Shown: positions 9,201-17,438 of the stretch, piece by piece
How positions within the stretch are numbered: position 1 is the first letter of the stretch
How the letters are laid out: the number at the start of each line of letters is the position of its first letter
Assembly (NCBI GenBank): GCA_030684405.1
Contig: JAUXYA010000018.1
Location: 35,199 to 99,198 of the forward strand
Length of the DNA stretch: 64,000 bases
Direction: 5' to 3'
Source of the DNA: Burkholderiales bacterium
GTDB taxonomy: Bacteria; Pseudomonadota; Gammaproteobacteria; Burkholderiales; SG8-41
Program-made: the position numbers and the translations under genes
The notes under the pieces: generated by a model
The model's database searches: none
What the model was told of the DNA's origin: nothing
What the model saw: only the letters and a program-made list of their open reading frames with translations

Positions 9201-10025
9201 ATGACCGACCGCGATACCGTGATAGAACTCGCCCTGCCCCAACGCAGCACCAAACCGCGCCGCCGCGGCATCACCTCGATGATCGACTTCGGGCCCGATA
9301 CCTTCGGTTGGACCGGCGGCGAGCGCGGCATCGCCGACCTCCTCGACGTCGCGGCAGATTACATTGACTACGCCAAGATCTACGCGATGAACGCGCTGCT
9401 GATCCCCGGCGAGACCGTCAAGCGTACGACGAAGCTTTACCTCGACGCCGGGGTGATGCCCTTTGCCGGCGGCATCCTGTTCGAATACGCCTGGCACCGC
9501 AACGAACTCGACGGTCTGATCGCGCTGCTCAAGAGGCTGGCCATCCCCGGGCTGGAAATCTCCGAAAACTACGTGACGCTCAGCGAAGACGAGCGCGCGC
9601 GGATGATCGACCTCTTCCAGAAGGCAGGCATCAAGGTCGTCTATGAATTCGGCCGCAAGAACCCTGAGGATCCGCTGAGCCTCGACTACCTTGAGGGTAT
9701 CGTGCGCGCGGTCGCCGCCCAGGGCATCCACCACGTCACTGTCGAGCAATGCGAAATGGACCTGCTCGCCAAGGATGCGCCGCAAAGCCTGAAAACGCTG
9801 TCTGTGCAGGATTGGTTCGATCACGTAGTCATCGAAGCCGACCCCTACTGTTTCCCGCATCAGCACGTGCAGATGCTGCGCGATTTCGGCCGCGACGTGA
9901 ACCTCGCCAACATCGCGCCAGGGCAGATCCTCCGCCTAGAGGGTTTCCGCCAGGGCGTCGGCCGCGCGGTGAACTATTCACTGCTGTCGGGCGATGATTC
10001 GCGTCCTGCCGGCATCGACCACTGA
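9201..10025 (+). CDS. ComA-like (phosphosulfolactate synthase family) protein
   Basis: The 274-residue protein has the TIM-barrel pattern of the (2R)-phospho-3-sulfolactate synthase family (ComA), which adds sulfite to phosphoenolpyruvate. Visible parts are DYIDYAKIY, GETVKRTTKLYLDAG, the Gly-Gly turn FAGGILFEYA, GLEISENYVTLSEDER and VVYEFGRKNPED. Segments that in ComA read like KLGWGTS and ISDGSMDI are here KIYAMNA and ISENYVTL, so the substrate may differ. The ATG at 9201 gives MTDRDTVIELA; the Pro/Arg-rich in-frame extension upstream looks non-coding. It heads an operon with a TcuA-like flavoprotein (46-bp gap) and a class II aldolase. The family call is firm, the reaction is not. Confidence 0.75.
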   Translation: MTDRDTVIELALPQRSTKPRRRGITSMIDFGPDTFGWTGGERGIADLLDVAADYIDYAKIYAMNALLIPGETVKRTTKLYLDAGVMPFAGGILFEYAWHRNELDGLIALLKRLAIPGLEISENYVTLSEDERARMIDLFQKAGIKVVYEFGRKNPEDPLSLDYLEGIVRAVAAQGIHHVTVEQCEMDLLAKDAPQSLKTLSVQDWFDHVVIEADPYCFPHQHVQMLRDFGRDVNLANIAPGQILRLEGFRQGVGRAVNYSLLSGDDSRPAGIDH

Positions 10026-10071
10026 CCTGCAATCCATTGTTTCAACCGACCTTTTACGAGACCACAGACCC

Positions 10072-11574
10072 ATGAGTGATTCGATTTTCGGAAATCCCGA
10101 CGTCATCGTTGTCGGCGCCGGCAATGCCGCCGCCTGTGCCGCCCTCGCCGCCCGCGAGTCCGGCGGCAAAGTCATCATGCTGGAAGCCGCGCCGATCGAA
10201 GAATGCGGCGGCAACAGCCGTTACACCGCAGGCGCGATGCGCGTGCTGTTCAATGGTGTGGACGACCTGAAACAACTGGTGCCCGATCTCACCCAGGCCG
10301 AGATCGACAGCGCCGACTTCGGCACCTACACCGCAGAACAGTTTTATGACGACATGGGCCGCATCACCCAGTACCGCACCGATCCTGACCTTTGCGAAAT
10401 CCTGGTCTCGCGCAGCCTCGAGACGCTGGCGTGGATGCGCAAGAAAGGCGTGAGATTCCAGGCAAGCTTCGGCCGCCAGGCCATGAAAGTCGACGGCAAG
10501 TTCAAGTTTTTCGGCGGCCTCGCCGCGGAAACCTGGGGCGGCGGACCGGGCCTAGTGGAAAACGAGCACAAGGCCTGCGAACGCGAAGGCATTACCATTT
10601 TCTACGAAACCCCGGCCACCGGCCTGATCCAGGATGACGACGGCTGCGTCATAGGCGTAAAAGCGCGGCATAAAGGCAAGAGCGTCGAAATCCGCTGCAA
10701 GTCCGTAGTGCTGGCCTGTGGCGGTTTCGAGTCCAATGCCGAAATGCGCACGCGCTACCTCGGCGCCGGATGGGACCTCGCCAAGGTGCGCGGCACGCGT
10801 TTCAATACCGGCGCCGGCATCCGCATGGCAATGGAGGCCGGCGCGCTGCCCTACGGCCACTGGTCAGGCTGCCACGCCGTGGGCTGGGACCTGAACGCGC
10901 CGCCCTTCGGCGACCTCGCCGTCGGCGACAACTTCCAGAAACACAGCTATCCGATCGGCATCATGATCAACGCCAACGGCGAGCGCTTCGTCGACGAAGG
11001 CGCCGACATCCGTAATTACACCTATGCCAAATATGGCGCAGTGGTGCTCAACCAGCCGGGAATGTTTGCCTGGCAGGTCTTCGACGCGCAGTCGATCCCC
11101 CTGCTGCGCGACGAATACCGCATCAAGCAGGTGACCAAGGTCCGCGCTGACTCCCTCGAGGAACTCGTAAAGAAACTCGAAGGTGTCAACGCCGAAGCCT
11201 GCCTGCGCGAGATCAAGGCCTACAACAAAGCGGTGCGCACCGATATCCCGTTCAACCTGACTGTGAAGGACGGCCGCCGCACCGAAGGCCTGAAGGTCAA
11301 CAAGTCGAATTGGGCGCTGACCATCGAACAACCGCCGTTCGAGGCCTATGGCGTGACCTGTGGCGTGACCTTCACCTTCGGCGGAGTCAAGGTCAACGGC
11401 GACGGCAATGTCGAGGACACCGCCGGCAAACCGATCCCCGGGCTCTACGCCGCGGGCGAGATGGTCGGCGGCCTGTTCTATCACAACTACCCCGGCGGCA
11501 CCGGCCTCACCTCCGGCGCCGTGTTCGGCAAACTCGCCGGCGGCAGTGCCGGCGCCCATGCCAAGGCGCTGTGA
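10072..11574 (+). CDS. TcuA-like FAD-dependent dehydrogenase (fumarate reductase/succinate dehydrogenase flavoprotein family)
   Basis: This 500-residue flavoprotein starts with a Rossmann FAD site (DVIVVGAGNAAACAA, residues about 8-22) and ends with the FAD-binding GLYAAGEMVGG and YPGGTGLTSG motifs. It resembles FAD-dependent tricarballylate dehydrogenase (TcuA), which oxidises tricarballylate to cis-aconitate and hands electrons to TcuB. No TcuB or TcuC lies next to it here. It is 46 bp after the ComA-like gene and 89 bp before the aldolase. Related enzymes act on other carboxylic acids or 3-ketosteroids, so the substrate is open. Confidence 0.8.
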   Translation: MSDSIFGNPDVIVVGAGNAAACAALAARESGGKVIMLEAAPIEECGGNSRYTAGAMRVLFNGVDDLKQLVPDLTQAEIDSADFGTYTAEQFYDDMGRITQYRTDPDLCEILVSRSLETLAWMRKKGVRFQASFGRQAMKVDGKFKFFGGLAAETWGGGPGLVENEHKACEREGITIFYETPATGLIQDDDGCVIGVKARHKGKSVEIRCKSVVLACGGFESNAEMRTRYLGAGWDLAKVRGTRFNTGAGIRMAMEAGALPYGHWSGCHAVGWDLNAPPFGDLAVGDNFQKHSYPIGIMINANGERFVDEGADIRNYTYAKYGAVVLNQPGMFAWQVFDAQSIPLLRDEYRIKQVTKVRADSLEELVKKLEGVNAEACLREIKAYNKAVRTDIPFNLTVKDGRRTEGLKVNKSNWALTIEQPPFEAYGVTCGVTFTFGGVKVNGDGNVEDTAGKPIPGLYAAGEMVGGLFYHNYPGGTGLTSGAVFGKLAGGSAGAHAKAL

Positions 11575-11663
11575 CGGCGGCGCCATTCCAGACTGTGAAC
11601 GCACTCGCTTGCGCCCGTAAGCCCCGGGCGTAAAATTCGGCAAGACCCCATGGAGGAACGACG

Positions 11664-12440
11664 ATGAATGCACCCGCGATCAAGATCAACAAGCCTGTCC
11701 GCGAGCAGGTGAGCAAGGAAGAATGGGAAGCCCGAGTCAACCTCGCCGCCTGCTACCGGCTGATGGCCGAATACGGCATGGTAGAGATGGTGGCCAACCA
11801 CATTTCGGTACGGGTACCGGGCACCCACAATGAGTTCCTGATCAACCCCTACGGCATGCTCTACGAGGAAATGACCGCCTCCTCGATGCTGAAAATCGAC
11901 CTCGAGGGTAATGTGCTGTTCAATGCCACCGAATACGGTGTCAACCAGGCCGGCTTCGTGATCCACAGTGCCGTGCACGCGGCCCGCCACGACGTCGAGT
12001 GCATCATTCACACCCACACGCTTCCTGGAATGGCTGTGTCTGCGATGAAATGCGGGATCATGCCGATCGCGCAGTCATCGATGCGCTTCCTCGACATTGC
12101 CTACCACGACTACGAAGGCGTCGCCCTGCGCCTCGAGGAGCGGGAGCGCCTGGTTGCCAACCTCGGCAACCGCGAAGCGATGGTTCTGCGCAACCACGGT
12201 CTGCTGACCGTGGGCGCGAGCATTGCAGAGTGCTTCAACAACATGTTCCGCCTCGAGCGTGCCTGCGAACTGCAGGTGATGGCGCTGTCCTGCAACACCG
12301 AACTGCAACTGCCGCCGCAGGAAGTCACCCAATACACCAACAACATGATGCTCCCCGGCGTGCGCCGCCGCTTCGGCCTGCTCGAATGGCCGGCGCTGTT
12401 GCGCAAGCTCGACCGCATCGATCCCTCGTACCGCGACTGA
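11664..12440 (+). CDS. Class II aldolase/adducin family protein
   Basis: The 258-residue protein has the class II aldolase fold of the fuculose-phosphate aldolase/RhaD/adducin group. Likely Zn ligands are the two histidines in IIHTHTLPG and a later one in LRNHGLL; VANHISVRVP is the conserved N-terminal part. A GGAGG Shine-Dalgarno sequence sits just before the ATG at 11664. It is the last gene of the ComA-like/TcuA-like set and is followed by a strong terminator. Activity could be aldol cleavage, epimerisation or decarboxylation; the sequence does not decide. Confidence 0.82.
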   Translation: MNAPAIKINKPVREQVSKEEWEARVNLAACYRLMAEYGMVEMVANHISVRVPGTHNEFLINPYGMLYEEMTASSMLKIDLEGNVLFNATEYGVNQAGFVIHSAVHAARHDVECIIHTHTLPGMAVSAMKCGIMPIAQSSMRFLDIAYHDYEGVALRLEERERLVANLGNREAMVLRNHGLLTVGASIAECFNNMFRLERACELQVMALSCNTELQLPPQEVTQYTNNMMLPGVRRRFGLLEWPALLRKLDRIDPSYRD

Positions 12441-12520
12441 GCCGCGTGTCGGTGATCCGCCTCAAAACAGGTTTACCGATCAAACAAAACGATTAGCCGA
12501 TTGTAGTTGAAGCTGTTGAG

Positions 12521-12549
12521 ACACCCGATGCACCGCATCGGGTGTTTTT
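12521..12549 (+). terminator. Rho-independent terminator after the class II aldolase gene
   Basis: A perfect 11-bp stem (ACACCCGATGC/GCATCGGGTGT) with loop ACC is followed by TTTTA. It ends the rightward ComA-like operon, just before the stop of the leftward cytochrome gene. Confidence 0.88.
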
Positions 12550-12565
12550 ATTGAAGTGACCATGT

Positions 12566-13246
12566 TCAGCTGTTGACGAGAAACCACACCACTGCCGCGC
12601 AAAAAGCGAGCAGCGTAGCGGCAAGGCCGAGGCTGCGAATCTGCACATGCGCAGGTACGACACCCTGCGGTAGCTGTTTGCGGCCGGTGAACATCGGCTT
12701 GATCAGATTTTCAGATTTCCAGAACAGGTAATAAAGTACGGCGGCGACATGCACGCTTGCGAGCACCAGTAACACATCAAAATTGTACTTGTGGATGGTC
12801 GTCAGCCAATCGCTGAGATCCTTGCTGACATGCTTGTAAAGCGGTCCCTCATAAAGGATGTCATCATTGGCAAATAGCCCCGTGCCTGCCTGAACCAGCA
12901 CGCAAAGCAGGATCAGCACGACGCTGATGCCGCCCAGCGGGTTGTGCCCGGCGAACTTTGCCGCAGTTCGCGAGGGCAGTGTGCGCAGGTAGGCAATGAT
13001 GGCGGAAGGACCGTAGAGGAAATCGCCGAAACGCGCGTGGGTGCTGCCGACGAAGCCCCAGAGTATCCGGAACAGAATCAGCGTCAATGCGGCGTATCCG
13101 GAATAGAAATGCCAGTCCATCCAGTCCATTTCCGCCGACAGCCATGAGAACCCGAGCAGCAGCACCAGCATCCAGTGGAATACCCTGACCGCGACATCCC
13201 ACACCAACACCGGCTGCCTGCCGCCATCCTCCTGCATTTGCGCCAT
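12566..13246 (-). CDS. Cytochrome b561-type diheme membrane protein
   Basis: The 226-residue protein has four to five hydrophobic segments and the histidines expected of the Ni/Fe-hydrogenase cytochrome b/b561 family: RVFHWMLV, DWHFYSGY, TIHKYNF and SVHVAAVLYY. It should pass electrons between quinone and a periplasmic or membrane partner. The ATG at 13246 has a GGAG ribosome site; the longer in-frame extension upstream overlaps the next gene and is not family-like. It lies 11 bp after the CpdA-like gene, in one leftward group with aas. The partner enzyme is not in the window. Confidence 0.85.
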   Translation of the reverse strand: MAQMQEDGGRQPVLVWDVAVRVFHWMLVLLLGFSWLSAEMDWMDWHFYSGYAALTLILFRILWGFVGSTHARFGDFLYGPSAIIAYLRTLPSRTAAKFAGHNPLGGISVVLILLCVLVQAGTGLFANDDILYEGPLYKHVSKDLSDWLTTIHKYNFDVLLVLASVHVAAVLYYLFWKSENLIKPMFTGRKQLPQGVVPAHVQIRSLGLAATLLAFCAAVVWFLVNS

Positions 13247-13257
13247 CGTGTTTCTCC

Positions 13258-14052
13258 TCAAACAGTAACCGTGTGCGTGACCAGCGCCTGGCCATCCCAG
13301 TGATGCAACTGGTACGCCGGGGCCTCCTGCAAATCGGCCTCGAAGCGCCCCGCCCCCAGCCGCAGCTTCGCCTGAAACGCGGTGCTCGGACAGACCGACA
13401 GCAACACACCCTGCCACACCCCCTGCACCCCGCGGTGCACATGGCCGCACAACACAGCCTTGACCTGGCGATGACGCGCAACGATGGCACCCAGTTGCCC
13501 TGCGTTTTCCGGAGCCACGGCGATACGATCCATCCGCGAAAAACCGGTGGCCGCCGGTGGATGATGCATGAATATCAGGGCGGGGATTGCCGGCCGATCC
13601 GCCAGCACTCTGTCGAGCCACTGCAACTGGGCCTCGTCAAGGTCGCCGCCCTCCCGCCCTTCGATCACGCTGTCCAGCGCGATTACCCGGAGTCCGCGCA
13701 CGTCGCGATAAAAATGCATACGGCCGGAGCTACCCAGATAGTCGTGGTCGGCAAAGACTTGCCGCAGCGGCGCACGACGGTCGTGGTTGCCCGGCATCAG
13801 GCACAGCGGCACTTCGAGCGCAGACAGCAGATCGCGCAATCTTGCGTATTCACCGGGCTCGCCCTGATCGACGAGGTCGCCACTCGCCACCAGCAGGTCG
13901 GGCGGCCTGTCGAGAGCACGCAGGTGACGGATGCAGCGCTCCAGTCCGCTGACGGTGTCAGTACCGAAACCGTCGCGTGCCCCAGCCACAACATGCAGGT
14001 CGGAGAACTGCGCGATCACCACAGGCCTGCCTGGAGCCGCGGCGACACTCAC
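13258..14052 (-). CDS. Calcineurin-like metallophosphoesterase (CpdA/cAMP phosphodiesterase-like)
   Basis: The 264-residue protein shows the ordered dimetal motifs of class III phosphodiesterases: FSDLHV, SGDLVDQG, PGNHD, MHHPP and CGHVHRG. This pattern matches CpdA-type 3',5'-cyclic-AMP phosphodiesterases, though related enzymes cleave other phosphodiesters. The start overlaps the stop of the upstream aas-like gene by 4 bp (ATGA), indicating translational coupling. With a cyclase 7 kb away it may help set cAMP levels; that link is inference. Confidence 0.82.
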   Translation of the reverse strand: MSVAAAPGRPVVIAQFSDLHVVAGARDGFGTDTVSGLERCIRHLRALDRPPDLLVASGDLVDQGEPGEYARLRDLLSALEVPLCLMPGNHDRRAPLRQVFADHDYLGSSGRMHFYRDVRGLRVIALDSVIEGREGGDLDEAQLQWLDRVLADRPAIPALIFMHHPPAATGFSRMDRIAVAPENAGQLGAIVARHRQVKAVLCGHVHRGVQGVWQGVLLSVCPSTAFQAKLRLGAGRFEADLQEAPAYQLHHWDGQALVTHTVTV

Positions 14053-16169
14053 AGGACCACCATATCCTTCAGGGTCACGTAGTCAATCTTGCCCGAGCCG
14101 AGCAGCGGCAGGTTGTCGACCTTGATCACCCGCCGCGCCACCGCCAGTTCCTGCGCATTGATCTGACGCGCCGCATGCTGCAGCGCGATGCGGTCGAGCG
14201 CAGGATCGGTGGTGAGCAGCACCGTGCTCTCGCCCGAGCGCGTCATTTCGACAACCGCGGCATGCTTGAATCCGGGCGAAGCGTGGTAGGCGATGGTTTC
14301 GACGCGCTCCAGCGATACCATTTCGCCGGCGATCTTGGCGAAACGCTTGACCCGACCAAGCACGGTGACAAAACCGTCGCCATCGACGCTGACCACGTCG
14401 CCAGTGTTGTACCAGCCCTCGCCGACCTCGGAGCGCGGCGCCTGCAGCACGCCCGGCTGTTCGTGGAAAAAGTAACCCTGCATCAGGTTGGGGCCACGCA
14501 CATGGACCACCCCGCCCTGCTCGATGCCGGGCACTGGCACCACCCGGTATTCGATACCGGGCAGGAAGCGGCCCACCGTCCCTGCGCGATAGGTCAATGG
14601 CGCGTTGAAAGCCATCGCCGGGCCGCACTCGGTGGCACCGTAGCCCTCATGCACACGCAGGCCGAACTTCGAGAACCACTGCTGCGCAACCTCGGGATGC
14701 AGTTTCTCACCCCCGGAAATGACGAAGCGCATGCGGTAAAAATCGTAGGCGTGGGCCTGGCGCGCGTAATTGCCGAGAAAGGTGCTGGTGCCGAAAATAT
14801 AGGTGCAATCGCGGGTATAGGCGTACTCCGGAATCACCTTGTAATGCAGCGGATTGGTGTAAAGGAACAGACGCGTCCCGGTCAGCAGCGGCATCAGCGT
14901 GCCGACCACCAGTCCGAATATGTGGTACATCGGCAGCGCATTGAGGTACTTGTCGTCAGGTCCGAAATCGATCACCGCGCGCAGCTGCGCCATCGAAGCC
15001 AGCATGCCGTCCTGCGACAGCGCGACGCCCTTGGGACGTGCCTCTGATCCTGAAGTGAACAGCACCACCGCAGTGGCCGCCGGATCCGTCTCCGGCAAGG
15101 CGCTGCGCGGATGCAGCAGCGCGCGCAGGATCCACAGCTTGTCGGCGAGCCCCATCGTCTCGCGCAGATCCTCGACGTAGACGATGCGACAGGAAGACAG
15201 CGCATCAAGCAGCGGCTGCAGGCGCGCGACCTCGACGAAGCTGCGCGAGGTGATCACCGTACGGATAGTGGCTGCCGCGCAAGCCCCGCGCACCGACTCG
15301 GCGCCGCTGGAGTAATTGAGCATTGCTGCGACACGGCCGCGGGATGCCAGGCCAAAGACCAGACAGACCGTGGCACCGATGTTCGGCATCAGCACGCCGA
15401 CACGTTCCCCCGGCTGCGTGAACTTCGCGGTGAGCCGGCCCAGCGCAAATGATCCCTTGAGCAGGTCGGCATAGGTGGTGAGTTGGCCGCGGACATCCTC
15501 GAAGATGCGGGTGCGGCGCCCGTGCAGCGCGGCGGCGTCCAGCAGCGCCCGGAACAGCGAGCGCCGCGGCTCGGCCGCCGCCATCGCCTGCTGCATGATG
15601 CCCTGCAGATGGTCGTTGATGCGTTGGCGCCGCGACCCTTCACCGGCAGCCGGCGCCGCGAAACGCTTGACGGGTAGCAGTTGCAGCGTCACCCGTGGAA
15701 AGCGCTGCCGCGGCCAGCGCAGGCCGGTTGCCGCCCAGCGCGTGTACAGCGTGCCCTGGATGCGCAGCGGAATGACATCGGCCTCGGCACGCAACGCGAT
15801 GACACCCGCAGCACCATAGACTTTCATCGTGCTGCCCGTGGTGCTTACCCGGTCCTGCGGGAACATCACCACCGGGCGTCCCGCGCGCACCGCCCGCAGC
15901 AGGCGCTTGACCGTAGCACCGCCGGAATCGCCCGGTTCTACACACTCAGTACATCGTCGCACCAATGCAGCGATGCGGTGCCCGGCCAGGGCACGTGGCA
16001 ATACGATCAAAGGGGCACCGGGCAGGTACAACGCCACCAGCAGGGCGTCGAGCAGGGAATCGTGATTAGCCAGCACCAGCGGCCGTCCGTGGAGTAGCGC
16101 ATCGGCGTGGCCGACGACGCGCACTCGGAACAGGAGGCCCAGCAGCAGCTTCAGGATGGCGCGCAGCAT
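14049..16169 (-). CDS. aas: Aas-type bifunctional acyltransferase/acyl-ACP synthetase
   Basis: The 706-residue fusion has an N-terminal PlsC-type acyltransferase domain (about 1-185) with the HX4D motif (H36, D41) and FPQD in place of the usual FPEG, then an AMP-forming ligase domain (about 205-700) with the P-loop FTSGSEARPKG, GYGATECGP and YNTGDVV motifs. E. coli Aas (719 residues) reacylates lysophosphatidylethanolamine using fatty acid activated on ACP. The lysophospholipid flippase LplT, often adjacent or fused elsewhere, is not seen. It is the first gene of the leftward group with the CpdA-like and cytochrome genes. Confidence 0.88.
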   Translation of the reverse strand: MLRAILKLLLGLLFRVRVVGHADALLHGRPLVLANHDSLLDALLVALYLPGAPLIVLPRALAGHRIAALVRRCTECVEPGDSGGATVKRLLRAVRAGRPVVMFPQDRVSTTGSTMKVYGAAGVIALRAEADVIPLRIQGTLYTRWAATGLRWPRQRFPRVTLQLLPVKRFAAPAAGEGSRRQRINDHLQGIMQQAMAAAEPRRSLFRALLDAAALHGRRTRIFEDVRGQLTTYADLLKGSFALGRLTAKFTQPGERVGVLMPNIGATVCLVFGLASRGRVAAMLNYSSGAESVRGACAAATIRTVITSRSFVEVARLQPLLDALSSCRIVYVEDLRETMGLADKLWILRALLHPRSALPETDPAATAVVLFTSGSEARPKGVALSQDGMLASMAQLRAVIDFGPDDKYLNALPMYHIFGLVVGTLMPLLTGTRLFLYTNPLHYKVIPEYAYTRDCTYIFGTSTFLGNYARQAHAYDFYRMRFVISGGEKLHPEVAQQWFSKFGLRVHEGYGATECGPAMAFNAPLTYRAGTVGRFLPGIEYRVVPVPGIEQGGVVHVRGPNLMQGYFFHEQPGVLQAPRSEVGEGWYNTGDVVSVDGDGFVTVLGRVKRFAKIAGEMVSLERVETIAYHASPGFKHAAVVEMTRSGESTVLLTTDPALDRIALQHAARQINAQELAVARRVIKVDNLPLLGSGKIDYVTLKDMVVL

Positions 16170-16496
16170 TCGTAATAACAGTACGCGTGTCGGGGGGATG
16201 TCCTAACCAGCGCATGGTTTTAACGGCTCATCCCTCGCGAGTCAAACAGTTCGACATGACCGCCACCGCGCGGATCGTCGCGGGGCGGGCCACAAGCCAT
16301 GGCGTACAGCGCTGCGCATTGCTGCCATCCATGGCGGTTTGACGCCCCATCATGAATGTAACTATATGTTTTTATTTATTATTTTTAAAATCTCTCACTT
16401 TGTTAGATTTGCCGGCCAATGCATCCTGACCTTTAATCATTCTCGGGAAAGCACCGTGCTTCCCGTTCGATCAACGTCTTAACTAGGAGATACATC
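16170..16496. promoter_or_regulatory. AT-rich control region between aas and the DSF synthase gene
   Basis: This 327-bp gap holds no convincing gene. Its middle (about 16,350-16,410) is strikingly AT-rich for this genome and contains TAAAAT near 16,386, a candidate -10. Near 16,444-16,465 an imperfect inverted repeat (CGGGAAAGCA with TGCTTCCCG) lies between that element and the AGGAG Shine-Dalgarno sequence of the next gene, so a 5'-leader structure is possible. Confidence 0.4.
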
Positions 16497-17423
16497 ATGG
16501 AAATGCAAGTCCCGGCAGCCGTCATCGACGTCCACCACGCCGCAGTTCGTCCGGATTTCAACGCCCACCTCGAGTTCCGCTTCTCGCCGCAACTGCACGC
16601 TCATTTCGACCGCCAGACCCGTGCCTTGTGGTCACGCTGGACAGCGGCTCCGCGTCCCTGCTTCAATCCCGGCCTGCTCGCCGACATCCGCGCCTATTAC
16701 AGCTTTGTCGCGGAAAGCGGTGGAGCGATCGATTGCGGGGACAGCAGCGAGCCGATCGATTACGTGATCCTCGCCTCCGGCATGCCCGGGGTCTTCAACC
16801 TCGGCGGGGACCTCGACCTGTTCCGCCAGAAAATCGACAACCGCGACCGCAACGCGCTGTCAACTTACGGCCGCGCCTGCATCGACGTGCTTTACCGCAA
16901 CTACGTCGGCCACGATCTACCGGTGACCACCATATCGCTGGTACAAGGCGAATGCCTGGGCGGCGGCTTCGAAGCGGCGCTGTCGAGCGACGTCATCATC
17001 GCCGAGCGGGGCTCGCGCTTCGGCTTCCCGGAAATCCTGTTCAACCTGTTCCCGGGCATGGGCGCCTACTCCTTCCTCGACCGCAAGGTGGGCCAGCGCG
17101 CAGCGGAAGCCATCATCTCCTCCGGAAAGATTTACACCGCCGAGGAAATGCGCGCTCTGGGTGTCATCGACGTGGTGGCCGAGGATGGCGAAGGCGATGC
17201 CGCAGTCAACGCGTTGATCAAGCAGCGCTCCCGTTCGCGCAACGGCATGGCCGCACTTGCCGCAGTGCGCCGCCGCGTGCACCAGATCACCTTCGAGGAG
17301 CTTGAGGACGTCGTCGGCGTCTGGGTCGACGCGGCGCTGCGCCTGACCACCCGCGACCTGAAACTGATGCAGCGGCTGGTATCGCGGCAGAACGGCCTGC
17401 AGGAACCGGCCGTGGTCCATTGA
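16497..17423 (+). CDS. rpfF: DSF synthase, RpfF-like crotonase
   Basis: The 308-residue crotonase-fold protein matches RpfF, which makes cis-2-unsaturated fatty acid signals (DSF family) from acyl-ACP by dehydration and thioester cleavage. Both catalytic glutamates are kept: E159 in GGGFEAALS and E179 in FPEILF, with the same 20-residue spacing as E141/E161 of Xanthomonas RpfF. FNLGGDL and FPGMGAYSF also fit. It starts with an ATG after an AGGAG site. It lies 15 bp upstream of a PAS-GGDEF-EAL regulator, recalling the rpfF-rpfR pair of Burkholderia. No RpfC/RpfG two-component genes are present. Confidence 0.87.
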   Translation: MEMQVPAAVIDVHHAAVRPDFNAHLEFRFSPQLHAHFDRQTRALWSRWTAAPRPCFNPGLLADIRAYYSFVAESGGAIDCGDSSEPIDYVILASGMPGVFNLGGDLDLFRQKIDNRDRNALSTYGRACIDVLYRNYVGHDLPVTTISLVQGECLGGGFEAALSSDVIIAERGSRFGFPEILFNLFPGMGAYSFLDRKVGQRAAEAIISSGKIYTAEEMRALGVIDVVAEDGEGDAAVNALIKQRSRSRNGMAALAAVRRRVHQITFEELEDVVGVWVDAALRLTTRDLKLMQRLVSRQNGLQEPAVVH

Positions 17424-17438
17424 GCGGCGGAGAACTGC

